A stretch of DNA of 64,000 nt from Blastomussa wellsi (Eukaryota > Cnidaria > Anthozoa > Scleractinia > Plerogyridae), in contig OX393572.1 of assembly GCA_947652115.1 (NCBI GenBank), forward strand, positions 2,609,484-2,673,483. Direction: 5' to 3'. The position numbers and the translations under genes were made by a program. Below, in pieces: positions 11,239 through 30,200 of the stretch; positions within the stretch are counted from its first letter, which is position 1; the number at the start of each line of letters is the position of its first letter. A model generated the notes under the pieces. That model saw nothing but the letters and a program-made list of their open reading frames with translations, did no database searches and was not told the DNA's origin.

Positions 11239-12159
11239 ATGGCTGGCAACGTTGCAGATCTCTTGCGTGAAAATCTACAACTTCAGCTCTCCGAGGTTGA
11301 AATGCTTCGATCCATGTATCCTGAAGAGGATGAGCTTAAACTAGATGACCAAGTTCTCATTGATATACAAGACTTTTGTCGTGGGAAGACAGCTGAAAAT
11401 CCAAATGGTTTGAACTTTTCACTGACCATTTATCAAGATCTAGACTGTGAATCAGAGATTCATTCTGCGATAGATCTCTCGTGTTATTTTCCCCAGGAAT
11501 ACCCTAATATTAAACCAGAGCTGTTTGCCAGATCGCAAAATCTAAGCAGAGCTATCCAAAAACAGTTAAATGGTGATTTAAATGCATATATTTCAAGCCT
11601 TGATTCTGGAGAGCTTTGCACCCTGCCAGCTATTCAGTGGATTCAAGAAAATGCTGATCAATACATTTCAAGAAGTCGAATTGAAAAATCAACACCCCTT
11701 ACAGAAAATATTCCACAAGGAATTAACGACAACAAACATAAAAAGGCAACATTTCTGCGAATCTGGTTGTACATGCATCATATATACAGCAAAACTAAAA
11801 GAAAGGATATACTTCATTGGGCATCTGACTATGACCTCACTGGCTTTTGCTTGCCAGGGAAACCAGGTGTAGTTTGCTTGGAGGGAGATGAATACAATGT
11901 TGAAGAATACTTTAGTCGTTTACGTCGGCTCAACTGGAAGAAAATTACATGCAGGCACAGAGAGCAAGGAACAGGGGACAGGAGTGTTGACAATCAAAGG
12001 AAATTCACTGGATTTGCTGAACTATTCTTTGAAGTTCATGGTACGAGAGAGAACCACATGGACATGGGTCAATTTCTTCATTATTTAGAGCAGCATGATC
12101 TTGGTTATATCTTTCAGATTCTGTTTGGTATAGAAGGGAAGTCGACTTTTGATGTATAA
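11239..12159 (+). CDS. RWDD2B: RWD domain-containing protein 2-like (RWDD2A/B family), intronless
   Basis: A 306-residue protein in a single exon. The ATG at 11239 (AGAAAGATGG context) is the first good start; the open frame extends a few codons upstream without an ATG. The N-terminal half is an RWD domain: QLSEVEMLRSMYPEEDELKL, then SCYFPQEYPNIKPEL (the YP..P signature) at about residues 14-125. The C-terminal half (RIWLYMHHIYSKTKRKDIL, LTGFCLPGKPGVVCLEG, VEEYFSRLRRLNWKK) is the DUF1115-type domain that defines RWDD2 proteins. Molecular function of the family is poorly known; RWD domains mediate protein-protein contacts. It is head-to-head with PIKFYVE. Whether it is the A or B paralogue cannot be told from the sequence, since the split is likely vertebrate-specific. 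Absence of introns could mean ancient retroposition. Confidence 0.88.
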   Translation: MAGNVADLLRENLQLQLSEVEMLRSMYPEEDELKLDDQVLIDIQDFCRGKTAENPNGLNFSLTIYQDLDCESEIHSAIDLSCYFPQEYPNIKPELFARSQNLSRAIQKQLNGDLNAYISSLDSGELCTLPAIQWIQENADQYISRSRIEKSTPLTENIPQGINDNKHKKATFLRIWLYMHHIYSKTKRKDILHWASDYDLTGFCLPGKPGVVCLEGDEYNVEEYFSRLRRLNWKKITCRHREQGTGDRSVDNQRKFTGFAELFFEVHGTRENHMDMGQFLHYLEQHDLGYIFQILFGIEGKSTFDV

Positions 12160-12198
12160 GTAATTATTGCTATATAATGTAAAATGGTATTAAATGAT

Positions 12199-12204
12199 AA
12201 TAAA
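12199..12204 (+). terminator. Polyadenylation signal of the RWDD2-like gene
   Basis: AATAAA lies 40 bp after the stop codon at 12159, followed by an A-run at about 12220. Confidence 0.6.
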
Positions 12205-13440
12205 AGTTATTGTTTTATAAAAAAAAGGTGTTGTGCAAGGGTTTTCGGTAACATTTTAAACTACTGGATTCATAAATTATGCAACAGGACGTCAGACTTA
12301 TAAGAAATATTATTTTGTGTGAACCAGACGTTACTACCGGACTTTTCATTTCAAACAACCGGACGCTGTGTCCGGCATCCAGCCTCAAACGAAACCCCTG
12401 GTTGTGCTACATAAGTGGTCAGTTGAAACAGTTGATTACATTAACTTTACTTCAACAAGGGGCTAATGCTTAAAAAATCAGCTCTTTAAAACTAATGCAG
12501 TTTATCAATGATTTCTTTGTGAACAATCAACTTAGTCTTTCTGACAAATAGTCCTGGCCTAGTCTTACCATTTTACTGAAAGTTCTATGTTGGCGTAAGC
12601 TGCTAGGTGTAAAACCTACTTTCACTAAAGCCTGGTTAGCAAGCTTTCCCATCAAGCACACATGATCTGCAGGGCAGGAGAAAAAATGAGGAGAGGGGAA
12701 GGGGAGACCCTCTCCCTCCCTCACCTCTTAGAAAGCGAGAAGCTGATATTTGTACCCTAGCGGCAAGCAGATCATGTGCACTACACAACCTACTTCATTA
12801 CAGAAGACCCACACGTTCTATAGACAGCTCAGTTTTATATCTATCAGACATGATAATGTTATCGATTTGATGATGAAAATTACGGGTAGAATCATATTTA
12901 AGACAACGTTTCGGCATCCTCATGACACCATCATCACGTCAAAATATAATATTCAACAGATAACAAGAATGTTAATGTTCAAGTTCAAGTTCTCAGTCCC
13001 TTGAGGCTAGATGAAAAGTTTTGCTTTTATCGAGTCACTTTGAATATTTAGACACGGTTTGTGAGAAAAATGGACATATCTTAGTTTTGTTGTGGATTTG
13101 CACAAAGATTCACACCAAAACCTCTGTCACAACTGACATTAAAATGCATGCCTGGGTACCCTGTGTTACCATATTTCTTTTTCTAGTAGACTGTGACAAC
13201 CCAGACATTTGTTGAAGCATAAAGGACAAGAAGCACATCAAGAAAAGGTTTCAAGTAATATATCAAACACGAGAGACAATGTTTCATCACATTTCCAAAC
13301 ACTGAGAAGAGAGTTGAAAATACAGCGTGCAGCAGAGTATTTTTGACGAACTTCAAGGTAAATGTATCACTGAGTGTTCTCAAATATCGAAACAAAAACT
13401 ACAGAAAAAACGAAGAAATAAAATTGTAAAAATCTATGCT
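12205..13440. other. Intergenic stretch without recognised gene
   Basis: Short open frames here have no recognisable domain, and no repeat family could be named with confidence. The segment at about 12270-12390 has repeated CCGGA motifs. Confidence 0.5.
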
Positions 13441-13695
13441 AATCCACTGTAAGAAAAAAGATGGCGGCTGTAAATTTTTACCACAATAATATACCTTGCG
13501 AACCAAACAAAGCCAACTGGGCATATAGCAATGTATGGTCTAACGGAAATCGTCCCTTGTACTAACAACATTGCTCTTGCTGAGTTTGAATGACTTGCAA
13601 CTCTTTTTGTGTTTTTATACGCTCTTTTAGAGTTTTCGTGCGCAAAGCATTATAGGTAAATGTATGAGTTGCCATCTCTTTCCCTACAGTGGATT
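13441..13695. mobile_element. MITE family 2, copy 2
   Basis: Ends AATCCACTGTAAGAAAAAAG and CTCTTTCCCTACAGTGGATT are inverted repeats. The interior matches the copy at 6697-6928 apart from a small insertion (GCATATAGCAATGTATGG) and point changes. Confidence 0.8.
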
Positions 13696-14253
13696 AAGAT
13701 CACATTTCCAAACCACGGTTACGGTTCTGATTTCCTTCGTTTTAACGTGATGAATTATTAATGAGTTTGAGAAGCGAGGTGGAACGATAATCAAAACACG
13801 CCCGTTCCTGACCTTCGCTGACCTTGGCTCCCACTTTCAACTTCCGCTACGCAGGCTGCGTCATCAGGTCGGTGTTGCGTGACCAAACGCCGAACACCCG
13901 TTTGGGACTGAGCACTAATAAAAGTCTCCGGTTGTTCACTTTCGCTCCAAGGCGAACGCTGAAGCTTGTTGGACCCTTGGTACTCGCCGATATTGTTAAA
14001 GATCTCAGGGAATAACAAACAGGTCAGTAGTTATGTTTTCCCTTGCACACAGCACTTGCAAATTTCACTCACTTTCGGAACTGATCGTAATTTTGATCAC
14101 GACAATACTGATTTGTAGGCGAAAGGAAGTTTTCCGAGCGCGTTCTGTCCTTCGGAATCTTTGAAAAAAATGTTGTTTTTGTCGTTTTGTTATAGTCCCG
14201 TCGAGTGCAGGCATTCAGGCAGAGTTAAGTCACCTTTTATTTTTTTCTAATTC

Positions 14254-14733
14254 TCACTTTGTTGAAGTTTTCGTTTCCTTATAGTACTCGTTAGCGCTCA
14301 GCTTCCGTTTAAACTCGCGACTGGCTACATATGTGTAGCTTCGTGCTTGCTTCACGCTGAGTCGATGTAGCTTTCTTTGTGGGCGGTAATTATCAATGTC
14401 TAGATTTAATCCTTTGTGCTTTGATTTTTCAAAATCCAAAATCCTTTCAGCTGGAAGGAATTGACTGTGAATACCATATATATTGTGCTTAAATCTGTGC
14501 CATCGCTTGTGCTTTAATCGAGTGAAAACGGCACGTTTTCGTCGACGTTTCCCTTCGTTTCCGGACAGGTGAATGTGGCGGCTCGATCGCTGGTTAGATC
14601 TTTCATTCTCTGCCGGGCCTAGGCCATTTTCATGCCGTTGATTTTGTTTTATATCGTTTCTAACACGATACCGCTGGGGATAATGCAAAAATTGCATTAT
14701 TAATTTGGCAAAAAAGCATTCTGCAGCTGTCAT
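14254..14733 (-). CDS. Hypothetical basic protein, 159 residues
   Basis: A continuous frame with a real ATG (rest of codon context CCATGACAG) and no recognised domain. It is rich in Arg, Lys, His and Asn (for example KRRRKRAVFTRLKHKRWHRF), which could be a nuclear or nucleolar protein, a spurious frame or a fragment of a transposon. It is not part of the AKT gene and has no obvious partner exon. The flanks (13700-14250 and 14740-15140) hold nothing I can name. Confidence 0.25.
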   Translation of the reverse strand: MTAAECFFAKLIMQFLHYPQRYRVRNDIKQNQRHENGLGPAENERSNQRSSRHIHLSGNEGKRRRKRAVFTRLKHKRWHRFKHNIYGIHSQFLPAERILDFEKSKHKGLNLDIDNYRPQRKLHRLSVKQARSYTYVASREFKRKLSANEYYKETKTSTK

Positions 14734-15143
14734 GGAATTTATATTGCTTCATCTGAACTTATAACTTCATCTGAACTTTTAGCTTGTTCTGCAAACTCGC
14801 GTTTTAAGACCATATTTTGGATTGTCTTCCCAGAATAATAAAATACGAGAAGGAAAATAACGGCGTCAATAATACGTCTGCATTGCAACTCTTAACTTAC
14901 TGAGATAACTTTTCAATTGAGGCCCGTTCGTTCTAGGTACTGAACTTCAAAGTTCTCTGTTTTTATGCCGTTCCTCTGAGCAAAACCTGCAAAAAAATAG
15001 TAAACAATGTTCGTACCTTAAAATTTCCTTGTTGTAATTAAACTGTAAATATATAAACAAATTAATTATAATAATTACAAATTAAAACAACATAACTTAG
15101 TATAGTGACATTTTCTGACAAACTTAGTTTTCATGGTACTGTT

Positions 15144-15552
15144 ACGGTGGCCCAGAAGGGTCAAACACAAATAAAAAAGAAAACGCAAATTAANNNNNNN
15201 NNNNNNNNNNNNNNNNNNNNNNNNNNNNNNNNNNNNNNNNNNNNNNNNNNNNNNNNNNNNNNNNNNNNNNNNNNNNNNNNNNNNNNNNNNNNNNNNNNNN
15301 NNNNNNNNNNNNNNNNNNNNNNNNNNNNNNNNNNNNNNNNNNNNNNNNNNNNNNNNNNNNNNNNNNNNNNNNNNNNNNNNNNNNNNNNNNNNNTTTTGCT
15401 TTTTTATTTGCGTTTTCGTTTTTAATTTGCGTTTTCTTTTTTTAATTTGCATTTTCTTTTTTTTAACTTGCATTTTCTTTTTTTAATTTGCGTTTTCTTT
15501 TTTTAATTTGCGTTTTCTTTTTTATTTGTGTTTGACCCTTCTGGGCCACCGT
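15144..15552. repeat. Inverted repeat with ~21-bp tandem arms around an assembly gap
   Basis: The left arm begins ACGGTGGCCCAGAAGGGTCA and runs into AAAGAAAACGCAAATT. The right arm ends in the exact reverse complement (GACCCTTCTGGGCCACCGT) after five units of TTTAATTTGCGTTTTC with 20-22 bp spacing. Positions 15194-15393 are 200 Ns, an arbitrary-size gap. The outer ends look like terminal inverted repeats of a foldback element. Confidence 0.75.
15194..15393. other. Assembly gap (200 N)
   Basis: Exactly 200 N characters, the conventional placeholder for a gap of unknown length. Confidence 0.99.
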
Positions 15553-15559
15553 ATACTGT

Positions 15560-15722
15560 AGCTAGTTAAACACAATTGTTTGCTATTTACATGTGTAGTC
15601 AAGGAGTTGAACCAGGGCAGCAGTGAGCAACATCAGCTAGTGGTGAGATCCAGAATGAGACTTGAACCCGCGACTTATGGATTTCAAGTCCAACGCTCTA
15701 ACCACTCAGCCACGCTGCCTCG
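15560..15722 (-). mobile_element. tRNA-Ser-like SINE (second SINE family), copy 1
   Basis: On the minus strand it starts GAGGCAGCGTGGCTGAGTGG (A box), then TTGGACTTGAAATCC with a TGA anticodon-like loop, then a B box GGGTTCAAGTC. A body with CACTAGCTG and TGTAAATAGC follows. There is no 3' acceptor stem complementary to the 5' end, so it is not a working tRNA. It shares its body with the copy at 48163-48371. Confidence 0.75.
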
Positions 15723-15946
15723 AATTAATTTAATTTAACAGACCATGTTTCATAAACAAATTCCAAAACAATGACCGCAGCTGAAATAATTACTAATTCA
15801 GTGGTCAGCAGGTGGTTAGATCACCATTGAAATCTGACACTGCCTAGCTGTATGTTTATGAAAGATAATAAAAATACTTTATTTATTAATAAAAACCACT
15901 TTTTACCCTAATTCTGTTTCTAAGAGTTTGCCTAACAAGCTAAACA

Positions 15947-24160
<8,214 letters not shown>

Positions 24161-27100
24161 CAGCACAAAACATGTGATGATCAATTGTTGTAGAACAGGT
24201 TTATTAGATAGGTGTTGGCTACTGTTGTATCACACTACTTTTGACGATTCAATCTTGCATAGGTTTAACATTGGAATATTTATTCCCTGACAAAAATGAG
24301 TTAAAGTTGAAGAACAACAGTGCATCCCCTCCCCACCCTCCAAAACTGTTGTCTGACTTGAAATAACCGTGCCAGCGGTTACCTTGGTCCCGTTGTGGCA
24401 GTCAAAGCTAGTAAGAGAAAATATTTACCAATCGGAGCTTGAAGGTCACTGAGATCATGACCCTAATTCAAGCATGGAAGAGAGATGAAGCTTAACGCTA
24501 CCCGAGGTTTTGCATTTTGCAACATGTTTTTGCTGCTTCAAAGCTAATTGTTGCTGCTTTGTGGCGCTTTGATTGAGCAATATTAAAAGAGAACCTATGG
24601 AACCAGGGTAGCGAGCTGTTTGTCATGCACAATAATTATTTACCATTATCTGTTACCATTAGTGCTGGTAGTCTGTTGGTAGGCCAAACTCTGTCTGACG
24701 TCTGTTAGCAAACTTACAATAGGCCCCTTGGCCTATGCTGACATACTGTACGTATGCTGTAGGTATTGCTTATAATGCACTTCCCCCCAATTAAAAACAT
24801 TCACCTGATTACTCTTAACACCCTAATTCTTGTAGGAGCCATAATTACTGTAAACACCATAAATATTTATGGCATGTTATTGTGTTACACGGAAAAAGAC
24901 AATGAGGTTTGTTTGCATGTCCTGAACGTTATTGTGATTGGTCGCTACATAATCAGCATTCCTGAAACATTTCAGGTGTTCACGGTTTTTTTAGTTTGAC
25001 AGTAAAAATCACATATTAGGAAATTTTCTGATTGTGCCAAAGCTATTTTTATCCACTGGTACAAATTAAGAAGTATTTTTGTTACTTAATTTGATGTAAA
25101 GATCTGGGCTGGGTTCTTCTATAGCCGATCAATACTAACTTGGGATTAAAAGTTGATTGAGGTATCAACTTTCCTTGAATGCGTGTTTTGTTTTTATTGC
25201 TTGTGTTTTGTGGAGTTTGAGATTTGTTGACAATAAAACTTAAGAACAGCAAACCTAAACAAAAACAAAAAAATTCACTGAAAAGTTCTAAGATTGGAAT
25301 CAAAATTCATACCAATCCTGGATTAGCTTATTAACAGTAACACCTTGAACAACCTAGCCCTGTTTTCATTTTCAGAATTACCAAAACGTTGTGCAATCCA
25401 CTTTTTTTTATCACTTTTTGGAACTAGATGTTGTTTTTTCAGCCATATTTTAAATGGTTCATTTAGTACTGCAACCAGACTTTTAGTCAGGATTCGAAAA
25501 GTGGCCGTCCAAAATGCACTATGGGGCCTGCTAAAATGAACAAGTTATAAAGCAAGTGGCCATCCACAGGACGCCTGGGCACCCATCTGGGTAAAAGCCT
25601 GACTGCAACCCGTTTTTTTACTTTGCAGAGTCACTTAAACCATGAACACTTGACATTTATGTTTACATTTTTTCATGATTATCCAATGAGAGCTACTGGA
25701 TGTAGACCAAAGGATTGGTGTTTTCAACACCTAAGAAAGCTCATTTGTATGTTTACATGAATGGCTAACATTGGAAATGGTAAAAAATAATGTTCAAAAA
25801 GGCCAAGCGTCCTCACTGTAATCAAGTTGCAGTATTACCACATTTTGTATGAATTAGGTACATTTCAGTTTCTAGGCTGTATAATTTATAATGATGTTCT
25901 TCGTAATTTTTTAATAACTGTAGATCTCCAGTTCTCCTAGGACCTTCAATAATAATAAGCAGCAACTTGTAAGTTGTGATTGCAGACTTTTTTGATATAA
26001 ATAATTATAATTGGTAATTAAATAATTTAGACAGTGTCAAAGGGAATGCCTTTTTCAGTCCTATGTAGATGGTACAGTTGCAGAACACTGATGTTACCAA
26101 TGCAAGTCTGTGCTCTAAGGCCACCCAGGTGCCTCAGGCGACTTACTTTTGCCTTTCGGAGACCAGATAAACTTACTTTTTTCATATAAGCCTGAGCGCT
26201 GGCACCCTGGATCTCATAGTTTGGAACCTGCAGGTCCTTGTAATTTTTCTAAGAGCACAGCCTTGCAATGTTTATTTATCTTGATTTCAAGATGTAGATT
26301 AGCACGAGACATCAAAATAATAGATTCAATGTTTTTTTTTTATAATTAAGAGTTTGTTACTAAATACAAAAAAAATTGTTGGAGCTTTGTTCCAAACTTA
26401 TTTTTGACAAATTTTTTGCCAGGTGTTTAATATTTAAACTTATTATTCAACAAATTGTCACGTTACCCATACATGGTCATGCTCTCAATATCTGTCAACT
26501 GCAGCTGACAGATATTCTGCAGTATACATTAAGTAACGATAATTCAATAGAAGCCTCGCAAAGAGTCGCATAACAGCAACTTTTCTAGCTGTAAAATGCT
26601 CTTCGTTGACAATTTGTTGAGTAATAAAACAATTATCCTGCAATTATCAGGCGATATTCTGCATGATTTCGCAGGATAATTGTTAAATAATTTTAAATGT
26701 GTTAAAATGATCAAAATCAGGGCTTCAAATAACAGTCATTTGCCATTGTCTGTTAAAATCAAACTGTGGTCAGAAAAATGTCTGGACAATTTTTTACCTT
26801 CCAGTGCAAACATTAATGTCTGACCTCACTGCAGCTTTGTCCAATGAAAGTGCTGCAGTGCTCGAAATTAGCAGTTGCCCGAGACAACTAAACCTTTGTT
26901 CGGGCAACCAGTTTTTAGGAAAATAGAGGGCTGGTTGCCCGAGATTGTCTGGCATTTGCCATAAGGATAACCTGGTACTGGTGGTGACTTAGTCTGACAG
27001 ATGTCCTTTCATATGGGAAAAATTATTTGTAATTGTAAATATTCTCAATATCAAGTGTGTAGGATGTAGTAATTACATTGCAATTATTGTAATCACAATA

Positions 27101-27253
27101 TCACCTTTTGATAGTAAATAAACAATTTTGTATTTTGTATAAAAAATGAGTCACATTTGTACTGCTGTACAGAATTCAAAACTGACAAATAAGCACGATA
27201 CTGTAATGAACCCATTGGTGGACTGTGGATGAGATCAGTGGGATGTGATATAT
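24161..27253. other. AKT 3' UTR / intergenic stretch
   Basis: No gene recognised. It probably holds the AKT 3' UTR; AATAAA motifs occur at 25232-25237 and about 27117-27122. A decayed member of the ACGGTTTTACGGGAAAGAC MITE family lies at about 24875-25010 and a family 1 MITE at 25469-25607. A short GTTTTATT/AATAAAAC-like palindrome around AACAATTATCCTGCAATTAT lies at 26618-26690. Confidence 0.5.
25469..25607. mobile_element. MITE family 1, copy 2 (opposite orientation)
   Basis: Ends ACCAGACTTTTAGTCAGG and GTAAAAGCCTGACTGC; the interior (AAAATGCACTATGGGGCCTG) matches 1731-1893 in reverse complement. Confidence 0.7.
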
Positions 27254-30200
27254 TTATTGCTTTGGTTTATTCAGACTTGATAAGTCACCAAAACTTGCTG
27301 TTGCAGAACCACGTGTGGCAGCCTTTTGCTGAAAATGAAATAAAGAGGCGATTTATTACTGATCAAACTTTATTCCAAATGAAAGCATTTAATAGCAAAA
27401 TAGTAATTGCTTTTAGTACTACTTAGAGCTCCAGCTCCAGCACGCATTGCGTGCCTATCATATTTATTCGATAGGTCCGCAATGTGTGCAAAGGGTTATA
27501 GCTATCTGCACAGATTACATGCCAATAATACTAACATAGGCTTACAATGCGTGCAAAGGGCTACAACTACAATAGCTTTCTGCGTACATTGTAGACCTAT
27601 GAGGCTAGCCAACTTAATATGTTGGTGTTTATTATTCACCTGAGATTCATGGGGCTTCCAACCAATCATATAAAGAACAAAGAATGTGGCTGGAATGCCA
27701 CCATCTTCTAGACCATACATATCTGGAAAACATAATGAAGGCTCAATTAATGCACTAGACACTACCTTTTGTATCCACTAACAGTTCTTAAAGTGTCAAA
27801 ATGTTTTGTTGAAATTACCCTGGTAAATGGACGAAGCAGCTAGAATCGAGTCCCTGTGTAACAATGTCTTCCTGTTCCACGCAGCATTAGTTTCACCCAT
27901 TCCTTTTAAATCGTGCATAAGTTCAAGCATGCTTGGATATCCTATCGTTATCTCATCAAAATCCTGAAAACACAAATAGCTACCAGTACATGATCAGACG
28001 TTTTCAATGATAGCTTTGTTGAAAAACCTGCTAAATTTTCCCCACCATCAACAAGAAACCCACAAACAACAAACAAGCAAGAAGTCGAAAATAGGTTTAA
28101 TCTCGCGAAATTGTAAAGCTGATCAGATGAGGGACTTGCTACGCAATCTACAAAACCTGTTTGAGCTGCTATTATTTAGTACAACTTCAGGAAATTCTAG
28201 ATTTGGAATGCACAAAATGCAGCATATGAAAAAGTGTTTAGTATCAGTATTTGAAAATATAATCTTTTACAGCTCGATGTGCCCAAGTGTGACCACCCAA
28301 CAAACTTTTTTGACAAGTTAGCCAATCAGAGAGCGTAAATTTGTTTGAGTTGTCCTGCCTCCTTGTTAAAAGGCAGCAGGTTTCGTGACAACAGCTTTGG
28401 ACAGTGCAAGGAGGCGGGACAGCTCAAACAAATTCGTGCTCTCTGATTGGCTAATTATAACTTGTCAAAAAAGTTTGCTGGGTGGCCACACTAAGGCGTG
28501 TCGTGCTGTAACGGGGTGCAATACATGTATTTTCCAACAAGCTTCAGTCACAGATTTAGATATTCAACACTGGGAAGAATGTTACATTCTAAACTTACTA
28601 CTGTTGTTAAAGAAAATCCACTTCTTGTCAAAAGATTTCCAATATCTCGGACTTCTGCAAATGGTGAAATATGAGCAGCAAATCCCTAATGAGATTAAAG
28701 TGCAAAGGTCAATAATGAATTACTGCTCTGTGGCCCTTCCATCCTTTCTATCCTGATGCTTGTGTGAATCAGACTAATTTGTGACTAACCACTCCCCACC
28801 CACCCCATCTTATGGCATGTTTGAAACAAACTTACCCCCTCCCTCTCAATTTCAGCCAACTGCAGTGCAGCTCTCAACTGGTAAAGAGTTTCACCACCAA
28901 ACATAGCCCCAATAAATACTCCATCATCTTTCAGGCAGTGCATAATCTATAATAAAAAAGCACGACAGATGAATGTTACCGGTAACTTATAGCTTGAGGG
29001 CTGTACAAGATTATCGGTCCAAGGCTTTTATAATATCTGGACAGTATATATCAAGCACATTCATGGTAGCCTAATGGTTTAACATGCTGGACTCTGCATT
29101 GTGTAGGTCAGGTTTCCAGCCATGGCCAGGGGCACAGCACTGTGATCATGTAGCGCCCTCTGGTAATTACATGCAATATTCTTAATATACTCATATTTTA
29201 ATGTTTTGTCATACATTGTACCTGTCTAAATACTCCTGGTAAATCATTAACCCAGTGGAGGCTGTAAAAGAATAATTAATAATAATTTAATAATTAAGGA
29301 AAGCAACTTGAACACAAGTAACAGTTTCCATTGAAAAATCACTTAAAATATTCTTTTGTAAAAAGCAGAAATCTTTACTTTGGTGAAATAACTATTCATT
29401 GAATTATTATTGTAGTGGTACAGGTCAGAGACCTGATTGAGTGGTCAAGATTGTAGTCTCCATTACAGGTGTGACAACCCTAATAACAGCTGTGAAGGAG
29501 AATATCGGGACTGCTGTGGGATGTTGAAGATCATGTTGCGATGGACTACCATCCCATCCAGGGAAGTAGACATACTCGTAGTCACTTCATGCCGTGGAAA
29601 CCAGGCTGATCAGCCACTAGGCTCAAACACAAACTATACCTACCATAATTATTTCAAATACATACCTCAAACTACTGACAACAAGATCAAAAGTGTTTTG
29701 AGGAAAAGGTAAAAATTCTTCATCTGCCACAACTTTTAAGGTTGGAAATTCACAAGGCTGGCATTGAGTCTAAGACGAAAACATCACATATGAACATGAT
29801 GTTACACAATACACCTCACATGCTTTGTGTTTCTTCTTTCATACTTACCAGCATATCCTCTGCCATATCAGACATGACTAATGTTCCCACTTGATCCTAC
29901 AATACAAAAATGCTTGTTAATAACATTGCAAAAATAATGGAAGCATTTTCTTTGTTTTTATCAAAATAACGAGTAGACATTTGGGACAACAAGAAATCTT
30001 ACAAGAATTGCAACAGCAAATTAATCATGTTTTCACTGACAGCATTTTTAAGTAAGCTCAATCTTTCACAAGTTTATTATTGTTTCTGTATCAATGTTTA
30101 CTATTCCAGGATTGGGCTTATTGTCAAATGGAAATTTCCATTTCAAAAACGTTTGTGTCCATACTTGGACTGACATTTTTTTCTCCAAGACAAGCTAATG

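Noticed and set aside
15640..15722. tRNA-Ser(TGA) gene
   Set aside because: A and B boxes are present but the 3' acceptor strand does not pair with the 5' end, and a SINE body follows that is shared with 48163-48371.
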